DNA of 64,000 bases from Collinsella sp. AM33-4BH (GTDB lineage Bacteria > Actinomycetota > Coriobacteriia > Coriobacteriales > Coriobacteriaceae): the NCBI RefSeq assembly GCF_003469205.1, contig NZ_QSIN01000006.1:65964-129963 (forward strand). Direction: 5' to 3'. The notes under the pieces are model-generated. The model saw only the letters and a list, made by a program, of their open reading frames with translations, had not been told where the DNA came from and ran no database searches. Each line of letters begins with the position of its first letter. The stretch's first letter is position 1. Made by a program: the position numbers and the translations under genes. This document shows, one piece after another, positions 1-8,109 of this stretch.

Positions 1-1086
1 GAGGACCGTATCGCCGCGCTCGAGGGTGGCGTGGCCGGTCTTGCCGTCGCCTCCGGTGCCGCCGCCATCACCTATACCCTGCAGGCTCTTGCCCAGGCTG
101 GTGACCACGTGGTGGCTCAGAAGACCATCTACGGCGGTTCCTACAACCTGCTCGAGCATACGCTCTCCCAGTTTGGCGTCGAGACCACGTTTGTCGATGC
201 TCATAACCTGGAAGAGGTTGAGGGTGCCATCAAGGACAACACCACGGTCATCTACCTCGAGACGCTCGGCAACCCCAACTCCGACATCCCCAACATCGAC
301 GCCATCTCCGAGATCGCCAAGAAGCACGGTCTGCCGGTTGTCGTCGACAACACCTTCGGCACCCCGTATCTGTTCCGTCCGCTGGAGCATGGTGCCAACA
401 TCGTCGTCCACTCCGCAACCAAGTTCATCGGCGGCCACGGCACCTCGCTGGGCGGTGTGATTGTCGACGGCGGTAACTTCGATTGGAAGGCGAGTGGCAA
501 GTACGCCCAGATCGCCGAGCCCAACCCCTCCTACCATGGTGTCTCGTTTGCCGAGGCTGCCGGCCCCGCCGCCTTCGCGACCTATGTCCGCGCTATCCTG
601 CTGCGTGATGAGGGCGCCTGCATCAGCCCGTTCAACGCCTGGGTCCTGCTCCAGGGCACCGAGACTCTGTCGCTGCGCGTTGACCGTCATGTCGAGAACA
701 CCAAGAAGGTCGTTGAGTTCCTGACCGGTGACAGCCACGTCGCCAAGGTGAACCACCCGAGCCTGCCTGAGCACCCCGATCACGAGCTCTATCAGAAGTA
801 CTTCCCCAACGGCGGTGCCTCGATCTTTACCTTTGAGATTAAGGGTGGCCAGGAGGCAGCTTGGAAGTTCATCGATCATCTGCAGGTGTTCTCGCTGCTC
901 GCCAACGTGGCCGACGTCAAGTCGCTCGTCGTGCACCCGGCTACTACCACGCACTCCCAGCTCTCTGCCGAGGAGCTCGCCGAGCAGAACATCACGCCCT
1001 CCACGATCCGTCTTTCCATCGGTACCGAGAACGCCGAGGATATCATTTGGGATCTGAAGCAGGCCTTCGCCGCGCTGGACGAGTAA
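1..1086 (+). CDS. metY: O-acetylhomoserine sulfhydrylase/aminocarboxypropyltransferase, 5' truncated by window edge
   Basis: PLP-dependent Cys/Met metabolism enzyme (gamma family). It is expected to convert O-acetylhomoserine plus sulfide or methanethiol to homocysteine or methionine in the cytoplasm. 361 residues are visible and the reading frame is open from base 1, so the start lies upstream of the window; the apparent GTG at 31 is internal. The PLP lysine sits in SATKFIGGHGTS (Lys at visible residue 141). The preceding VVDNTFGTPYLFRP and the C-terminal SLVVHPATTTHSQL and TIRLSIGTE blocks are typical of MetY rather than of the shorter MetB/MetC. It ends 63 nt before a strong intrinsic terminator. 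A cystathionine gamma-synthase is the main alternative, made less likely by the long region between the active-site lysine and the C-terminal motifs. Confidence 0.9.
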   Translation, partial: EDRIAALEGGVAGLAVASGAAAITYTLQALAQAGDHVVAQKTIYGGSYNLLEHTLSQFGVETTFVDAHNLEEVEGAIKDNTTVIYLETLGNPNSDIPNIDAISEIAKKHGLPVVVDNTFGTPYLFRPLEHGANIVVHSATKFIGGHGTSLGGVIVDGGNFDWKASGKYAQIAEPNPSYHGVSFAEAAGPAAFATYVRAILLRDEGACISPFNAWVLLQGTETLSLRVDRHVENTKKVVEFLTGDSHVAKVNHPSLPEHPDHELYQKYFPNGGASIFTFEIKGGQEAAWKFIDHLQVFSLLANVADVKSLVVHPATTTHSQLSAEELAEQNITPSTIRLSIGTENAEDIIWDLKQAFAALDE

Positions 1087-1148
1087 GGCGACTTGTGCAA
1101 GGACCCCTTGCGACTCGATAGGTATAACTGCATAAATGCCTGCTCAAG

Positions 1149-1187
1149 GCGCCTGCGCAAGCAATGGTTGCGCAGGCGTCTTTTTTG
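1149..1187 (+). terminator. Intrinsic terminator after metY
   Basis: GGCGCCTGCGCAA and TTGCGCAGGCGTC form a long GC-rich stem around a short loop and are followed by TTTTTT. The rest of the gene-free stretch 1087-1397 shows nothing I recognise apart from the ribosome binding site of the next gene. Confidence 0.85.
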
Positions 1188-1397
1188 CATAGGAAGGGCG
1201 CTATTACAGGGTTTTTGGCATGCTTTATGCATTTGAGTTGTGGAAAACTCCTGTTGAGAGGATGTGAGTTTTACGCAATTGACGTGCGCCTTTTGAGTAA
1301 AACCGCAGGTCGCGATTTGCTCGAGGTACTATGCAGCGCGATCGAATCACACGCAGCTCAAACGCAGCAAAAACGCACTACGGAGGTTTCCAGCTAC

Positions 1398-2174
1398 ATG
1401 AGGATCGATTCACGAAAACCGAAAGCCGCTGCCCTTTCTGCCGCTCTGACCGTGGCACTTTTGGCAGGCGCCGGCGCAACTGATGCCCACGCGGCAACAC
1501 TGTCCGATACGGTTGGATCTACGCCGTCCGAGGCGACGCTGGTACAGCCCGTTGATTATCGCGGCGATGGTTATGGTTCCATGCAGGAGTGGAACGCCTC
1601 GATGGAGGCCAAGCGCGATTCCCTTGAGATGCGCGCTCAGATCATTATGAATATGTATGGCGACTATGCTACCGATGACGAGCGCGCTGTGCTGCAGGGT
1701 TGTATCGACGGTGCGGGTAGTCTGTTGACGATGGGGGAGGTCGACACGAAGTCGACCGAGCTCGATGAGCTGCGCACTGCGCTTGAGAATGCCAAGCGCG
1801 AAGCGCTCGAGGCCGCCGCAGCCGAGGCCGAGGCCGCCGAGGCCGCCCAGGCTTCGTATTACAACGCCGGCTCCGGCTTGTCTTACACGTCTGCTGCGTA
1901 TTACGCGAACGGCTCGGGTCTGACGCGCTCGAGCGGCGTCAATAACTATAACGGCCGCCGCGAGACTTATTACAGCAGCAACGTGTTGTATCACCACCGC
2001 ACGGGCGAATGGACGCAGGATTCCGAGGGCTTTTGGCGCGATTCCGATGGCTACTACGTCGTTGCCGCGGGCGATAAGGCCCAAGGCTCCACGTTTACCG
2101 GTTCCAAGGGCGAGTGCAAGGTCTATGACTCCGGCTGTGCTGCCGGAACCACCGACTACTATACCGGTTGGTAA
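1398..2174 (+). CDS. Secreted protein with coiled coil and a C-terminal beta-rich domain, unknown function
   Basis: 258 residues. ATG 1398 is chosen because GGAGG lies at 1382-1386 and a classical signal peptide follows directly (Arg/Lys-rich start, hydrophobic stretch to about residue 27, cleavage near AHA-A). Residues about 60-150 are helical, ending in a run of Ala/Glu likely to be a coiled coil. A Tyr/Gly/Ser-rich linker follows, then a C-terminal block with EGFWRDSDGYYVVAAGD and KVYDSGCA. That tail resembles the double-psi barrel '3D' type domains at the ends of actinobacterial surface proteins, which is a family resemblance only. The two C-terminal cysteines could form a disulfide. Function unknown; it is probably exported and cell-wall associated. 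Confidence 0.7.
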   Translation: MRIDSRKPKAAALSAALTVALLAGAGATDAHAATLSDTVGSTPSEATLVQPVDYRGDGYGSMQEWNASMEAKRDSLEMRAQIIMNMYGDYATDDERAVLQGCIDGAGSLLTMGEVDTKSTELDELRTALENAKREALEAAAAEAEAAEAAQASYYNAGSGLSYTSAAYYANGSGLTRSSGVNNYNGRRETYYSSNVLYHHRTGEWTQDSEGFWRDSDGYYVVAAGDKAQGSTFTGSKGECKVYDSGCAAGTTDYYTGW

Positions 2175-2202
2175 TCTGCCATCAGAGCAAAATAGGCACA
2201 TG

Positions 2203-2257
2203 ATGGGCGGGCGTCTTTACTGAGCTTTTAGGCAACGTAAAGCCGCCCTTTCTTTAT
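2203..2257 (+). terminator. Terminator of the secreted-protein gene
   Basis: GGGCGG..CTTTAC pairs with GTAAAG-CCGCCC across a loop of about 16 nt and is followed by TTTCTTT. The stem is interrupted by a few unpaired bases. Confidence 0.65.
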
Positions 2258-2365
2258 GTGCGTTTGAGTTAACAGAGCCCTTACCGTGGCGGTACGCTGG
2301 GCGTATGCATGCGGGGCACACTGGTTCATGAGAAATAAGGTCTTTCTCGTGGAGGAAGTGGTCTC

Positions 2366-2572
2366 ATGAACGCTCGAGATATCGCTATCGCCGCCGTCGC
2401 ATTGGTACTTGGCTGTCTTGGCCCTACAGCTGCGTTTGTCGCAGGCATGCAGGGCTCGTGCGGGGCTGCTCCTATTGTGGTCGGCGCGCTCATCGCAGCA
2501 GCGCTGCTGGGAAGTGCGGGCGTGACCCTTTGCCGCGATGACGAGGACGAGACGCCGCAGGTGCGGCGCTAA
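2366..2572 (+). CDS. Small two-helix membrane protein, unknown
   Basis: 68 residues. ATG 2366 follows the purine-rich sequence GTGGAGGAAG. Two hydrophobic segments (about residues 6-27 and 36-56) are rich in Ala/Val/Gly and are followed by a short charged tail (CRDDEDE). The second helix therefore probably ends at the cytoplasmic face, giving an N-in/C-in hairpin. It is monocistronic, with its own promoter region upstream and a perfect terminator 40 nt downstream. No family is recognised. Confidence 0.55.
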   Translation: MNARDIAIAAVALVLGCLGPTAAFVAGMQGSCGAAPIVVGALIAAALLGSAGVTLCRDDEDETPQVRR

Positions 2573-2611
2573 CCGTTGTGAAGCTGGTTTTGCCCATAGA
2601 TGAAGAAGGAA

Positions 2612-2648
2612 GCCGCCGCAAGGGGAGTGCCCTTTGCGGCGGTTTTTG
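2612..2648 (+). terminator. Intrinsic terminator after the small membrane protein
   Basis: GCCGCCGCAAGGG and CCCTTTGCGGCGG pair around GAGTG and are followed by TTTTT. Confidence 0.9.
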
Positions 2649-2680
2649 CTATTGAGACTGTTGGATGCGGTGCGGCGGCG

Positions 2681-3595
2681 TTACCAGCTGGCCTCGATTT
2701 CGCGGATGCGCGAATAGAGCCATTCGTTTTGCGGCACCTGGATACCGTGCTTGGCCGCGAGGCGGCAGATGGTACCCGCAAATTCCTCGACCTCGGTTCT
2801 GCGTTGAGCGATGCGGTCTTGCGCCATCGAGGGCATGCCGGCGGGATCGAGCCCTTTTATGAGACGCACCATCTGCGTTAGGTCTGCCTCGGTGAGCTCG
2901 ATACCCTCGGCATTGGCGACTGCAAGCGTCTCGCGCATGGCGGAGACAAAACTGCGGAGCTGCTCGGAGCCCTGCTCCGTAGCGCTTCCGTAGGTGCCGC
3001 CGTAGGCCATACAGGTCTGGTTGATGCCGTCGTTGAGCATGAGTTTGGCCCACATGCGATGTGCGATGTCGTGCTCGACGGTATGGGCGATGCCGCAACG
3101 CGTGTAGAGCTCGTCGATGGCGATAACGGTTGCGGGGTCGGTGCCCGCTGCCGCACCAAAGCGGATCTCGCCGGCATTGGTATAGGTGAGCTCCCCGTTG
3201 AGGAATACGGCGTCCATGCCCTGGCAGATACCAAGGACGGTGTGCTCCCAGCCAAAGCGCTCGGCAATCTTCTGCTCGCTCGTGATGCCGTTGCACAGCG
3301 ATGCGATCAGCGTGTCGGGTCCCACGACGCTTTCCAGGGTTTTGAGCGCCACATCGAGCCCGGTTGTCTTGACCGTGAGGATGACCAGGTCGACGGGCGT
3401 CGCCTCGCTCGCGCGGACGGACTTGAGCGCGCAGGGCTTGCCGTTGACGGTGAGCGCATCGTTCGCATGGCGCTCAAAGCGCGCGTCGTCCATAACGTAT
3501 TCGACGGCGTCGTTGCCGAGCGCTTGGGCGATCATGCTGCCGTAGAGCAGGCCCACGCCGCCCTTGCCGATGAAGGCGACCTTGTTGATCTGCAT
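2681..3595 (-). CDS. panE: Ketopantoate reductase family protein (2-dehydropantoate 2-reductase)
   Basis: 304 residues from ATG 3595, chosen because GGGGAG lies 9 nt upstream and because INKVAFIGKGGVGLLYG (the NAD(P)-binding beta-alpha-beta with GxGxxG) then begins at residue 3. The ApbA/PanE N-terminal Rossmann half contains LVILTVKTT and SLCNGI. The C-terminal helical half contains MWAKLMLNDGINQTCM (normally the K..N catalytic region) and DPAGMPSMAQD (substrate-binding S/D). In pantothenate synthesis it would reduce 2-dehydropantoate with NADPH. No other pan gene is nearby, and PanE paralogues with other 2-keto acid substrates are common, so the pathway assignment is tentative. Confidence 0.75.
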   Translation of the reverse strand: MQINKVAFIGKGGVGLLYGSMIAQALGNDAVEYVMDDARFERHANDALTVNGKPCALKSVRASEATPVDLVILTVKTTGLDVALKTLESVVGPDTLIASLCNGITSEQKIAERFGWEHTVLGICQGMDAVFLNGELTYTNAGEIRFGAAAGTDPATVIAIDELYTRCGIAHTVEHDIAHRMWAKLMLNDGINQTCMAYGGTYGSATEQGSEQLRSFVSAMRETLAVANAEGIELTEADLTQMVRLIKGLDPAGMPSMAQDRIAQRRTEVEEFAGTICRLAAKHGIQVPQNEWLYSRIREIEASW

Positions 3596-3611
3596 GTGAA
3601 TCATCTCCCCA

Positions 3612-3640
3612 TAAAAAGGCGCCCGCGTATGGGGCGCCTG
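3612..3640 (-). terminator. Terminator of the cyclase-family gene
   Basis: On the minus strand AGGCGCCC and GGGCGCCT flank a short loop and are followed by TTTTTA. It lies between the cyclase gene and panE, so the two minus-strand genes are probably separate transcription units. Confidence 0.75.
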
Positions 3641-3712
3641 ATGGATTGTATGCCGCCGGGCCATGTCGCGTGCACCGGATGGCCGTATTTAGAAGAACAA
3701 ACGCATGGGAAC

Positions 3713-4483
3713 TTATGACGCGGGGCAGACCGCAAAGACACGTGCGGGATATCCGACGCCATCACGCACCTTGGGGAAGGTGCAGAAGATGACGGCGCCC
3801 GTGGCGGGAAGCTCGTCTAGATGGTCCATGACCTCGATCTGATAGCGGTCGACCGAGAGGATGTACTGTTCGCCGGGGTAGGGGTAGGCGTCCTCACGCG
3901 TGGTCACGCTCGCCGGGTCGGTGTCAGCCGGCTCGTGGCCGATGGCGCCGATGTCGCGCTCTTCAACGAGCCACTTGATGGCGTCGAGGTCCCAGCCGGG
4001 GTAGTGGGGCTGGCCGTCCTCGTCCTTGTTCTCGAGGTCGGCGAGCTTGGACCAGTCGGAGCGGAAGGCGACGAAAGCGTCCTCGGGAATGCGACCGTGC
4101 TCATCCTCCCAGGCTTTGAGGTCCTCGATGGTCAGGATAAAGTCGGGATTCGCGGCGCACTCCTCGTGCTTGTCGATCACGCAGAGCGGATGCATAAACT
4201 CGATGGGTTCAATCTCTCCAAGGGAACGACCCTCGACATGGAAGTGGCGCGGCGCGTCGACGTGGGTGCCGTACTGCGAGGCGACCGAATACTGGAAGCA
4301 ACGCATGGGGGCGAGCATGTCCTCGCGCGTGCCGGGCAGGTAGTCGAAGAGCTTGGTGGACTCAAATGGCTTAAAGCCAAACCAGTGCGGGGTGTCGCAT
4401 GAGAGCGTGTGGGTGAGGTCGACCCAGCGATAATCGTTGCTTTTGAGCTGGGAGGCGAGGTTCCAAAGGTCGAGCGCGGGCAT
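3713..4483 (-). CDS. Cyclase family protein (kynurenine formamidase-like metal hydrolase)
   Basis: 256 residues; ATG 4483 with AAAGGAG upstream. The family's metal-binding signature appears as YGTHVDAPRHF (HxTHxDxPxH type) near residue 90, following DLTHTLSCDTPHW near the start. Later blocks FVAFRSDWS and GAIGHEPADTDPAS are typical of the family. Members hydrolyse N-formylkynurenine, isatin or other cyclic amides using Mn or Zn. It sits alone, with no tryptophan-catabolism genes adjacent, so the substrate is unknown. Confidence 0.8.
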   Translation of the reverse strand: MPALDLWNLASQLKSNDYRWVDLTHTLSCDTPHWFGFKPFESTKLFDYLPGTREDMLAPMRCFQYSVASQYGTHVDAPRHFHVEGRSLGEIEPIEFMHPLCVIDKHEECAANPDFILTIEDLKAWEDEHGRIPEDAFVAFRSDWSKLADLENKDEDGQPHYPGWDLDAIKWLVEERDIGAIGHEPADTDPASVTTREDAYPYPGEQYILSVDRYQIEVMDHLDELPATGAVIFCTFPKVRDGVGYPARVFAVCPAS

Positions 4484-4646
4484 GGGCGGCTCCTTTCATC
4501 GGGCTTTTTGCTGATGTTAAAGCGGTGCCGTGACAGCTCGATTTCTGCTGCGTTACGATACGTTCTCGATTGCGATTCCACGATGTTTCGGCCGCGTGAC
4601 CATTGTGTTTCGCCTTGCCGCGGCGCTGATGGCGAAGGGAGGGGCC

Positions 4647-5837
4647 GTGCAATACCGCGTTGACCCCAAAAGTGGTAACCGAATATCTGCTCTGGGTCTG
4701 GGCTGCATGAGATTTCCCGGTGCGCCGGGACGTCCGGATGCGAAGACAGCCGATGCCATCATTTCCCGTGCGGTGGAGCAGGGGATTAATTATCTGGATA
4801 CCGCGTATCTCTATCCCGGTAACGAGGTGTGCGTGGGCGCCTCACTTGAGCGCCTGGGTCTGCGCGACCGCGTGTTGCTCGCGACTAAGTTGCCGCACGC
4901 TTCGTGCAAGTGCGCGGAGGATTTCGACCGGTTCTTCGACGAGCAACTGCGCCGCCTGCGGACCGACCATATCGACTATTACCTTATGCACAACATCACT
5001 TCGCCCGCCCAGTGGGAGCGCGTGGTGGCGTTGGGCATCGAAGACTGGATTGCGCACCAAAAGGCTGCGGGGCGTATTCGCCAGATAGGTTTTTCGTATC
5101 ACGGCAGTGCGACGGACTTCCTGACGATGCTCGACGCGTATGACTGGGATTTTTGCCAGATTCAGTACAACTACGCTGGAGAGCGCTACCAAGCGGGAAC
5201 GGCGGGACTTATAGCAGCCGCCGAGCGCGGGCTCGCGGTGTTTGTGATGGAACCGCTTTTGGGCGGACGCTTGGCGGGCAAGCTGCCTCCGCGGGCCCGC
5301 GCCGTGCTCGATGACGTACGCGATCCGTACCTGAAGACGCCGGCTGCTTGGGGCCTTTCGTGGGTGTGGAACCATCCTCAAGTCACGATGCTGCTTTCGG
5401 GCATGACCGATACCGCGCAGGTGGACGAGAACGCGGTGCTGGCCGATCGGGCCCTGCCGGATTCGATGACAGCCGCTCAGCTCGATACCATCGCACGCGT
5501 GCTGGCGGAGTTTGAAAAATCGAATCGCGTGCCCTGCACGGGATGCGGCTACTGCATGCCATGCCCCAAGGGTATTAACATTCCCGGCTGCTTTGCCGCT
5601 TACAACGCGAGCTATGCGCACAGCTGGTTTACGGGGCTGTCGCAATACTTTACGGCGAGCGCGGTGCGCACGAGCGAGCCCAAGCTCGTGAGCAATTGCG
5701 TCAAGTGCGGCAAATGTGCGCGTCACTGCCCGCAACACATCGATATCCCCGAGCGTCTCGACGACGCGCGCCGACGTTTCCAGCCTGGCCCCGTAACGGC
5801 CGCGCTTAAAGTCTTCAGCAAAACTCGCTCCTCATGA
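4647..5837 (+). CDS. Aldo/keto reductase with C-terminal two-cluster ferredoxin domain
   Basis: 396 residues from GTG 4647. AAGGGAGG lies 5 nt upstream, and homology of the AKR type begins at once (YRVDPKSGNRISALGLGCMRFPG). The TIM-barrel part carries YLDTAYLYPGNE (catalytic Asp and Tyr), ATKLP, and HYYLMHN-like YYLMHNIT. The C-terminal quarter has CTGCGYCMPCPKGINIP and CVKCGKCARHCPQHIDIP, two Cys motifs suited to [4Fe-4S] clusters. This AKR-ferredoxin fusion is widespread in anaerobes and its physiological substrate is generally unknown. ATG 4629 is a possible alternative start. Confidence 0.85.
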   Translation: MQYRVDPKSGNRISALGLGCMRFPGAPGRPDAKTADAIISRAVEQGINYLDTAYLYPGNEVCVGASLERLGLRDRVLLATKLPHASCKCAEDFDRFFDEQLRRLRTDHIDYYLMHNITSPAQWERVVALGIEDWIAHQKAAGRIRQIGFSYHGSATDFLTMLDAYDWDFCQIQYNYAGERYQAGTAGLIAAAERGLAVFVMEPLLGGRLAGKLPPRARAVLDDVRDPYLKTPAAWGLSWVWNHPQVTMLLSGMTDTAQVDENAVLADRALPDSMTAAQLDTIARVLAEFEKSNRVPCTGCGYCMPCPKGINIPGCFAAYNASYAHSWFTGLSQYFTASAVRTSEPKLVSNCVKCGKCARHCPQHIDIPERLDDARRRFQPGPVTAALKVFSKTRSS

Positions 5838-5840
5838 CCC

Positions 5841-5914
5841 TTTTATATCTTGTGATGGAATAGTTCCTGTTTGCGGCAGAATAGGGCGATAGCAGGAACT
5901 ATTTCGTCGCAACT
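5841..5914 (+). repeat. Hairpin element copy A (upstream of oxidoreductase gene)
   Basis: TTGTGATGGAATAGTTCCTG (5850-5869) pairs along its whole length with CAGGAACTATTTCGTCGCAA (5893-5912); the three differences from perfect complementarity are all G-U wobbles. CTTTTATATC precedes the stem. The ribosome binding site of the next gene follows within 3 nt. A second copy with compensatory changes lies at 7003-7077. Confidence 0.75.
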
Positions 5915-5927
5915 GAAGGGGGCTGTC

Positions 5928-6947
5928 GTGGGCCATCGGGATTCATGTGATGATTTGCGTGAGGTTCGTTGGGGCGTTTTGGGCGCTGGGCACATTTCGC
6001 ATCGATTTGCATCATCGCTCAAGAAGGTCGACGGGGCACGGCTGGTGGCTGCGGCCGGCCGCACCCCTTCGCATGTTGAGGGGTTTTGCAGGGCGTTTTC
6101 GATTGATGCCGCGCACAGTTATGCCACGGCTGACGGTAGCGGCGATGCGGCTTATGATGCGCTGATTGCCGATCCCGATGTCGACGCAATCTACTTGGCT
6201 CTTCCACATGGCATGCATGCGCATTGGGTCTGTCGGGCACTGCGCGCGGGAAAGGCCGTGCTGTGCGAAAAACCGGCCGTTTTGAGTGAGGAAGAGGCTC
6301 TATCGATTGCCTCCACCTCTCGCGAGTGCGGTGTGCCGTTTATGGAGGCGATGAAAAATCGGTTTTGTCCGATGCATACTCGCGTGAAGGGTTTGCTTGC
6401 GTCGGGCGAGCTCGGCTGTATCGTCTCGATCGAAAGCGTGCAAAAACTCGATTATGGTGAGTCCCCTTCGAGTTATCTGCTCGATCCGTTGCAGGGCGGC
6501 TGTCTATATGACATGGGCTGCTATGCGGTCGGGTGGTTTGAGGATCTGCTTGCGGGTGCGTGCGATGTTTCGTCTCGTGAAGTTCGCTGGCGTGACGTAT
6601 TAGGCGGCCGCGTGGATTGGGCCGATGAGATCCATATGAGTGTCGGCGGTATACCCATTCATATGGTGTGCGACGGCAAAGCAGCATATGAAAGCCGCTT
6701 AACGATTGCCTGCGAACGGGGTTCGGTGGAAATCGAGCGCCTCCATCGCCCCGAGCTCGCCCATGTGAAGTACTCCGACGGACGAATGCTCGAAATTAAT
6801 GCCCCGTTTGAGGTCGATGATTTCTACGGCGAAATTCAGCATGCGACGCAGCTCGTCCAGACGGGAGAGCTTGAAAGCCCCGTTATGCCTCTTGCCGCCA
6901 CGCAGCGCTGCGCGCAGATTATCGATGCGATTCGCTTGACGCTCTAG
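5928..6947 (+). CDS. Gfo/Idh/MocA family NAD(P)-dependent oxidoreductase
   Basis: 339 residues from GTG 5928 (GAAGGGGG 5 nt upstream), which puts RWGVLGAGHISHRFASSL, the Rossmann GxGxI motif, near residue 14. The diagnostic EKP block occurs as AVLCEKPAVLSEEEA. It is followed by EAMKNRFCP and YDMGCYAV, the substrate-side region of this family (the usual catalytic K..D..H positions are only partly evident). Likely cytosolic oxidation or reduction of a sugar, inositol or trans-dihydrodiol-like substrate; specificity cannot be read. It is monocistronic and preceded by hairpin element copy A. Confidence 0.8.
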   Translation: MGHRDSCDDLREVRWGVLGAGHISHRFASSLKKVDGARLVAAAGRTPSHVEGFCRAFSIDAAHSYATADGSGDAAYDALIADPDVDAIYLALPHGMHAHWVCRALRAGKAVLCEKPAVLSEEEALSIASTSRECGVPFMEAMKNRFCPMHTRVKGLLASGELGCIVSIESVQKLDYGESPSSYLLDPLQGGCLYDMGCYAVGWFEDLLAGACDVSSREVRWRDVLGGRVDWADEIHMSVGGIPIHMVCDGKAAYESRLTIACERGSVEIERLHRPELAHVKYSDGRMLEINAPFEVDDFYGEIQHATQLVQTGELESPVMPLAATQRCAQIIDAIRLTL

Positions 6948-7002
6948 GCTGCGGTGCTGGTGCTCAAGGGGGGGGGCTCGGCGGACCTTGCCCCTGATGC
7001 CC

Positions 7003-7077
7003 CTTTTATATCTTGCGGTGGAATACGGTCTGTTTGCGCCAAAATAAGGCACCAATAGACCGTATTTCACCGCAACT
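7003..7077 (+). repeat. Hairpin element copy B (upstream of nfo)
   Basis: TTGCGGTGGAATACGGTCTG (7013-7032) pairs with TAGACCGTATTTCACCGCAA (7056-7075) with only two G-U wobbles, and extends by two further A-T pairs into the loop side. The flank CCCTTTTATATC and the loop start TTTGCG match copy A. The stem bases differ from copy A at several positions, but pairing is preserved. Confidence 0.75.
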
Positions 7078-7095
7078 GATGAGGGGGAGCTGGAG

Positions 7096-7962
7096 ATGCT
7101 GACGATTGGGTGCCATCTTTCGACGACGAAGGGCTATCGGGCAATGGGGGAGACGGCGTTGTCCATTGGTGCCAATACCTTTGCGTTCTTTACGCGCAAC
7201 CCGCGCGGTGGCAAGGCAAAAGACCTTGACATGGATGACGTGGCGGCTCTGCGCGAGCTTATGGCGCAAAACGACTTTGGACCGCTGGTGGCGCATGCCC
7301 CGTATACCTATAACCCCTGCTCCGCTAAGGAGCGAGCGCGCGAGTTTGCCTTGGAGGCTATGGCGGAAGATTTGCAGCGTCTGGAAGCACTGCCCGGCAA
7401 CTACTACAACTTCCATCCCGGTGCGCATGTGGGACAGGGGGCAGACGCCGGCATTCAGATGATTGTCGACACGCTGTGCCAGGTGATGTTTGAGGGACAG
7501 CAGACGACGGTATTGCTTGAGACCATGGCGGGCAAGGGCACCGAGGTGGGCCGTAGCTTTGAAGAGCTGGCGCGCATTATCGAGGGCGTTGCCGCCAAGT
7601 GTCCGGAGCTGTCCGATAAGCTGGGCGTTTGTTTGGACACCTGCCATGTGAGCGATGCTGGCTACGACATCATCCATGACCTGGACGGCGTACTCGACGA
7701 GTTCGACCGCGTGGTGGGTATCGAGCGCCTGCGCGCCGTGCACATCAATGACTCCAAGAATCCCTGCGGCGCCCATAAGGATCGCCACGAGTGCATCGGC
7801 AAGGGCTACCTGGGTAGTGAAGAGTTTGGCGGCGGTATGCAGGTTATACAGAATATTGTATCGAATGGCCGCTTGCGCGCATTGCCATTCATCTTGGAGA
7901 CACCGAACGAACTTGCAGGTTATGCGGCTGAAATCAAACTGTTAAGGTCGTTGCAGCAGTAA
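7096..7962 (+). CDS. nfo: Deoxyribonuclease IV (AP endonuclease, endonuclease IV)
   Basis: 288 residues; ATG 7096 behind GGGGGAGCTGGAG. Three-Zn TIM-barrel AP endonuclease that cleaves 5' of abasic sites in base excision repair. Visible metal-binding and family motifs: [11 protein letters not shown] at the start, [76 protein letters not shown] and FILETPNE. All Zn-ligand positions expected of the family are present. Length is typical. It is followed by a short stem that could terminate transcription. Confidence 0.95.
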   Translation: MLTIGCHLSTTKGYRAMGETALSIGANTFAFFTRNPRGGKAKDLDMDDVAALRELMAQNDFGPLVAHAPYTYNPCSAKERAREFALEAMAEDLQRLEALPGNYYNFHPGAHVGQGADAGIQMIVDTLCQVMFEGQQTTVLLETMAGKGTEVGRSFEELARIIEGVAAKCPELSDKLGVCLDTCHVSDAGYDIIHDLDGVLDEFDRVVGIERLRAVHINDSKNPCGAHKDRHECIGKGYLGSEEFGGGMQVIQNIVSNGRLRALPFILETPNELAGYAAEIKLLRSLQQ

Positions 7963-7968
7963 AGGCTG

Positions 7969-8008
7969 CCATAAAGTGGAGTGCTCCATTCACGTTATGG
8001 GTTTGTTT
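7969..8008 (+). terminator. Probable terminator after nfo
   Basis: CCATAA.GTG and CAC.TTATGG form an interrupted stem, followed by GTTTGTTT. Confidence 0.5.
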
Positions 8009-8023
8009 CAATCAGTTTTCTAA

Positions 8024-8052
8024 TTGCAGATTCTTCCAAGCGGGTGCATAAT
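8024..8052 (+). promoter_or_regulatory. Putative sigma-70-type promoter of the amino acid ABC transporter operon
   Basis: TTGCAG and CATAAT are separated by 17 nt, about 58 nt before the ATG of the binding-protein gene. Confidence 0.4.
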
Positions 8053-8109
8053 AACCCTCAGTTTTTGCAGACCTCTGAATCACGTGGGGTCATTGGAAGG
8101 AGACTGATT

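Noticed and set aside
5841..5914. Hairpin as a simple intrinsic terminator of the aldo/keto reductase gene
   Set aside because: There is no U-tract after the stem, and a second copy with covarying bases occurs before an unrelated gene.
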